DNA from: JAEXOD01 sp964652025
Lineage (GTDB): Bacteria > Bacteroidota > Ignavibacteria > Ignavibacteriales > Melioribacteraceae
DNA: 64,000 nucleotides
Direction: 5' to 3'
Assembly: GCA_964652025.1 (NCBI GenBank)
Contig: CAZYZX010000006.1
Span: 62,001 to 126,000, forward strand
The first letter of the stretch is position 1. Every line of letters begins with the position of its first letter. The notes under the pieces are model-generated. The model was not told the DNA's origin. It saw nothing but the letters and a program-made list of their open reading frames with translations, and searched no databases. A program made the position numbers and the translations under genes. This document shows positions 62,301-64,000 of this stretch, piece after piece.

Positions 62301-62603
62301 AACTTAGAGCTTAGGATGCCCTTGATTAGATATTTAGTAACAGGTCCGTTACCAATATTATTTCAAAATATTTTGGGTGGTGCTTTTGTTGATATTGGAA
62401 GTGCTTGGAGCGATAATAAGACACTTAAATTTTTCGAAAAAAATGAAAATAATAATACGGTTACAAAAGATTTGTTAATTGGTACCGGTTATGGAATAAG
62501 ACTTAATTTTATATTATTATGGCGTATAGATTGTGCATGGGCTTTTGACGGTCAACATTTTTCACGTCCAAGATATTACCTTTCTATGGGATTAGATTTT
62601 TAG
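59379..62603 (+). CDS. Predicted outer membrane metallopeptidase: gluzincin + TolB-like propeller + Omp85-like barrel
   Basis: The 1074-residue start is ATG 59379, after GAGGAA. A signal peptide covers about 1-25. A peptidase MA-like zinc domain (about 35-260) has HELVH at 135-139 and the third-ligand region YMEGMAEYMS (E169 or E172). A TolB/WD-type propeller follows (about 285-600: AISPQGDKIAFITDRD, LTWSPDNVHIALS, VSWSPDGEKILFIG, ISWSNDSKSIFFSS). A disordered linker (about 600-710) leads to a barrel related to BamA/TamA (about 720-1074). The barrel shows RFFIGGTENW, ALPLRGYNYAEQIGTKYSLLNLELRMPLI and a closing YYLSMGLDF. Each part is recognisable, but the combination has no name I can give with certainty. 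Confidence 0.72.
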   Translation: MKYIKYFKLLIIIFFLYINIYPQFGQNKVQYKSYNWHYIQTVHFDIYFDLKSPEIAEFTAHIAERALDDLQTRLKYKINNRIPIIIYNSHNDFQETNTTDEYLSNGVGGFTEPFKNRVVLPFEGSYDKFRHVIHHELVHAFMMDMLYGGTVQNIISRGITLQLPLWYMEGMAEYMSSNWETNSDMFITDGIINESLPDIPMLNGYYAYRGGQSLMYYIATKYGDEKIAEILEKTKGLGSVEEGIKASIGLNLEELNENWKKFLKKEYWPQIDKRTDPDDFAKRLTNNKKDGGFYNTSPAISPQGDKIAFITDRDIFLNIYIMSAYDGKILKRIVESGRTNDYEELNVLFPSLTWSPDNVHIALSVKYKGYDIIQVIDTDKEEAKQLPFKLEKIESVSWSPDGEKILFIGADNKQSDLYLYNFKNNQLINLTNDIFTETDISWSNDSKSIFFSSNRGKYVSKELIPKDFEIYNHNFRQFDLYQLNLSDNKIIRITDWELSNEQSPIVNNNNTELIFVSDKNGIDNLYKIDISKINDSTGSYVGNKVYPITNSIAGINQLSATADKKKLVFTSLYKTGYNIFLLNHPFDLEKVADELEYTKFMQKLVNESKGLTTREMKDTINISKPKKIGVLADSVKIISDKEKQNTEPEIFSGSLIKEKDSLTVSKEDEYKNYIFGGDTFVTDSTKIDSSKINLFTQKLDENGNYLVNRYKVNFSPDLIYANAGYSSLYGLLGTTVLSFSDMLGNHRLIGVTSLNVDLKNSDYGLAYYYLAKRMNFGIEGFHTARFVYLARPFGSELYRFRNYGAVLSVSYPLSRFYRIEGSFSVLNVSSENLDDFTIPKEQALFLIPSIGFVHDNTLWGYYSPIQGNRTSITLFGNPGADNKRKSFYSVVWDYREYFRFWYDNSFVIRLSGGYSGGANPQRFFIGGTENWINRQFSTQEVPINNASDFAFLTPALPLRGYNYAEQIGTKYSLLNLELRMPLIRYLVTGPLPILFQNILGGAFVDIGSAWSDNKTLKFFEKNENNNTVTKDLLIGTGYGIRLNFILLWRIDCAWAFDGQHFSRPRYYLSMGLDF

Positions 62604-62604
62604 T

Positions 62605-62640
62605 ATCGAAGAGGGAAACCCTCTTCGATTTATTTATTAT
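62605..62640 (+). terminator. Rho-independent terminator ending the envelope cluster
   Basis: ATCGAAGAGGG and CCCTCTTCGAT form an 11-bp stem with an AAA loop (62605-62629), one base after the stop codon of the fusion gene. TTTATTTATTATTCC follows. It closes the cluster that starts at uppS. Confidence 0.85.
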
Positions 62641-62700
62641 TCCTCTTTTTTTTATTAATTATTTTTATTAATTTTAATAAATATTTTAAGTAAATTAAAT

Positions 62701-64000
62701 ATGAATTTTTTAATTCGTTTTTTTAAAAAAGGGGAAATTAATAGGTTATTAAAGGAAGGTAATTCTTTATTAGAGCAAAAAGAATATGAAAGTTCTTTAG
62801 CATTATATAATAAAGTATTAACTTACGATAATAAAAATTTATGTGCTTTGTACGGTAGTGCAAAGTGTTATTATTATATTAAAGATTATAACAAAGCCCA
62901 AACCTTGTTTTTAGAGGTTGAAAAAAATCCACAAAACACTTTTTTTGAAAGTTATTACTATTTATATCAAATTGAGATAAATTTAGGTAAAGAAGAAAGT
63001 GCTATATACTATTTAACAAAATACATAGATAAAGGGAAAAATAAGGCATTAGCTTATAAGTTAAGGGCAGAATTAAACTTTAAAAAACAAAAATATTATG
63101 ATGTTATAGATGATTGTGAAAAATCTTTAAGTATCTTGCCCGATGATTTAGATGTATTTAAATTAATGATTAAAAGCAGAATTTATACAGAACAGTTAAA
63201 AAAAGCCTTAATAGATGTAAATAAAGCATTAGAAAACAAAGGAAATAGCCCAGATTTATTAACAATACGTAGTTATTTAAGGTATTTAAATAGAAATTAT
63301 TCTGATGCATTAAATGATGTAAAACTTGCAATATCATTAAATAATGTTTATTCAGAGGCATATTACACTTTAGCTTTAATACAAAAAAAAGTTAATCAAC
63401 AAAGCGAAGCATTAAATAATCTAACAACATCAATTGAGCTTAATGATAGTTACCCTGAAGCTTATATTGAAAGAGCAGAGCTTTATGCAGAACTTGATAA
63501 ACCGGATGAAGCATTAGAAGATTATAAACAAGTGTTAAAATATTACCCAAATAATCCAATTTACCATTGTAAATGTGGTAGTATGCAACTAAAACTTTAT
63601 GATTTTGGTGCTGCAAAAGAACATTTTGAAAAAGCAATAGAGTTAGATCCAACAAATGTTAATTATTATTATAATTTAAGTAAAGCGCTAAATGGATTAA
63701 AGAAATACAAGGAACAGTTAAAAGTTTTATTAAAAGCTTTAGAAATTAATCCACAGCACGAGGATTGTTTATTGGATTTGGGAATATTGTATTACAGCGG
63801 TAAAGAATACCAAAACGCTTTAAAGACACTTGATAAATTAATATCTATAAATTCCGAAAATAGAAGGGGTTATTATTACAGGGCAAAGGTTAAGGAACAA
63901 TTGGCAGATAATTATGGGGCAAATTCTGATTATACAATTGCGTTATTAGATCAAACATTTGTTGATGCATGGGTAGATAGAGCAAAGTTAAAAATATCTA
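62701..64000 (+). CDS. Tetratricopeptide repeat protein, C-terminus cut by window edge
   Basis: The frame is open from ATG 62701 to the right edge, giving 433 residues. It is a chain of about twelve 34-residue helix pairs with the TPR pattern, such as EYESSLALYNKVLTYDNKNLCALYGSAKCYY, EALEDYKQVLKYYPNNPIYHCKCG and AKEHFEKAIELDPTNVNYYYNLSKAL. There is no signal peptide or membrane segment in this part, so the seen portion is predicted cytosolic. It follows the terminator after the envelope cluster and is probably its own transcript. TPR proteins bind partners; nothing here shows which. Confidence 0.85.
   Translation, partial: MNFLIRFFKKGEINRLLKEGNSLLEQKEYESSLALYNKVLTYDNKNLCALYGSAKCYYYIKDYNKAQTLFLEVEKNPQNTFFESYYYLYQIEINLGKEESAIYYLTKYIDKGKNKALAYKLRAELNFKKQKYYDVIDDCEKSLSILPDDLDVFKLMIKSRIYTEQLKKALIDVNKALENKGNSPDLLTIRSYLRYLNRNYSDALNDVKLAISLNNVYSEAYYTLALIQKKVNQQSEALNNLTTSIELNDSYPEAYIERAELYAELDKPDEALEDYKQVLKYYPNNPIYHCKCGSMQLKLYDFGAAKEHFEKAIELDPTNVNYYYNLSKALNGLKKYKEQLKVLLKALEINPQHEDCLLDLGILYYSGKEYQNALKTLDKLISINSENRRGYYYRAKVKEQLADNYGANSDYTIALLDQTFVDAWVDRAKLKIS

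Overview
The window is AT-rich, gene-dense bacterial chromosome with no insertion sequence, phage gene, tRNA or CRISPR array. Several traits point to the Bacteroidota/Chlorobiota side of the tree, most likely an uncultured Ignavibacteria- or Kapabacteria-like lineage. Four secreted proteins end in a type IX secretion sorting tail with the signature YPNPFNPxTT. LpxC and FabZ are fused in one gene. KorA/KorB are of 2-oxoacid:ferredoxin type. A lipid A, BamA, LptFG and TamB set shows a Gram-negative envelope. The lineage is inferred, since there is no rRNA to confirm it.

Layout: 1-10 kb holds a universal stress protein (cut by the left edge), glutamine-dependent NAD synthetase, DsbD, KorAB, an NrnA-type DHH phosphoesterase and leucyl aminopeptidase. 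10-19 kb holds a DUF302 protein, a secreted M14 carboxypeptidase, two LptF/LptG permeases, an M20 dipeptidase, a lipoprotein, YgfZ, a PduO-type cobalamin adenosyltransferase and tmRNA (ssrA). 19-31 kb is a more accessory stretch: a BtpA-family protein, a GH5 glycosidase, a tandem-HTH regulator, a large FG-GAP protein, a propeller protein, MATE and MFS exporters and a small unknown protein. 31-38 kb is a compact histidine operon, hisG-D-C-B-H-A-F-IE, with translationally coupled joints. 38-42 kb has an M28 peptidase and a YyaL-type protein on the minus strand. 42-62.6 kb is one long envelope cluster: uppS, bamA, two Skp/OmpH paralogs, lpxD, lpxC-fabZ, lpxA, a LipM-like protein, a propeller protein, rfaE1, rfaE2, tamB, rnr and a large metallopeptidase-propeller-barrel fusion. 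A TPR protein runs off the right edge.

The most striking finding is regulatory. In front of hisG is an unannotated 28-codon leader ORF carrying HHRHHH. It is followed by mutually exclusive RNA pairings: a 10-bp antiterminator against an 11-bp terminator with a T run. This is the layout of a ribosome-stalling histidine attenuator. Other findings are a hairpin that buries the ribosome binding site and start of the DUF302 gene, a terminator touching the start of the HTH regulator, a 20-base promoter core shared exactly by korA and the his operon, a HisB whose N-terminal phosphatase domain looks decayed, and the zinc-peptidase/TolB-propeller/Omp85-like barrel fusion.
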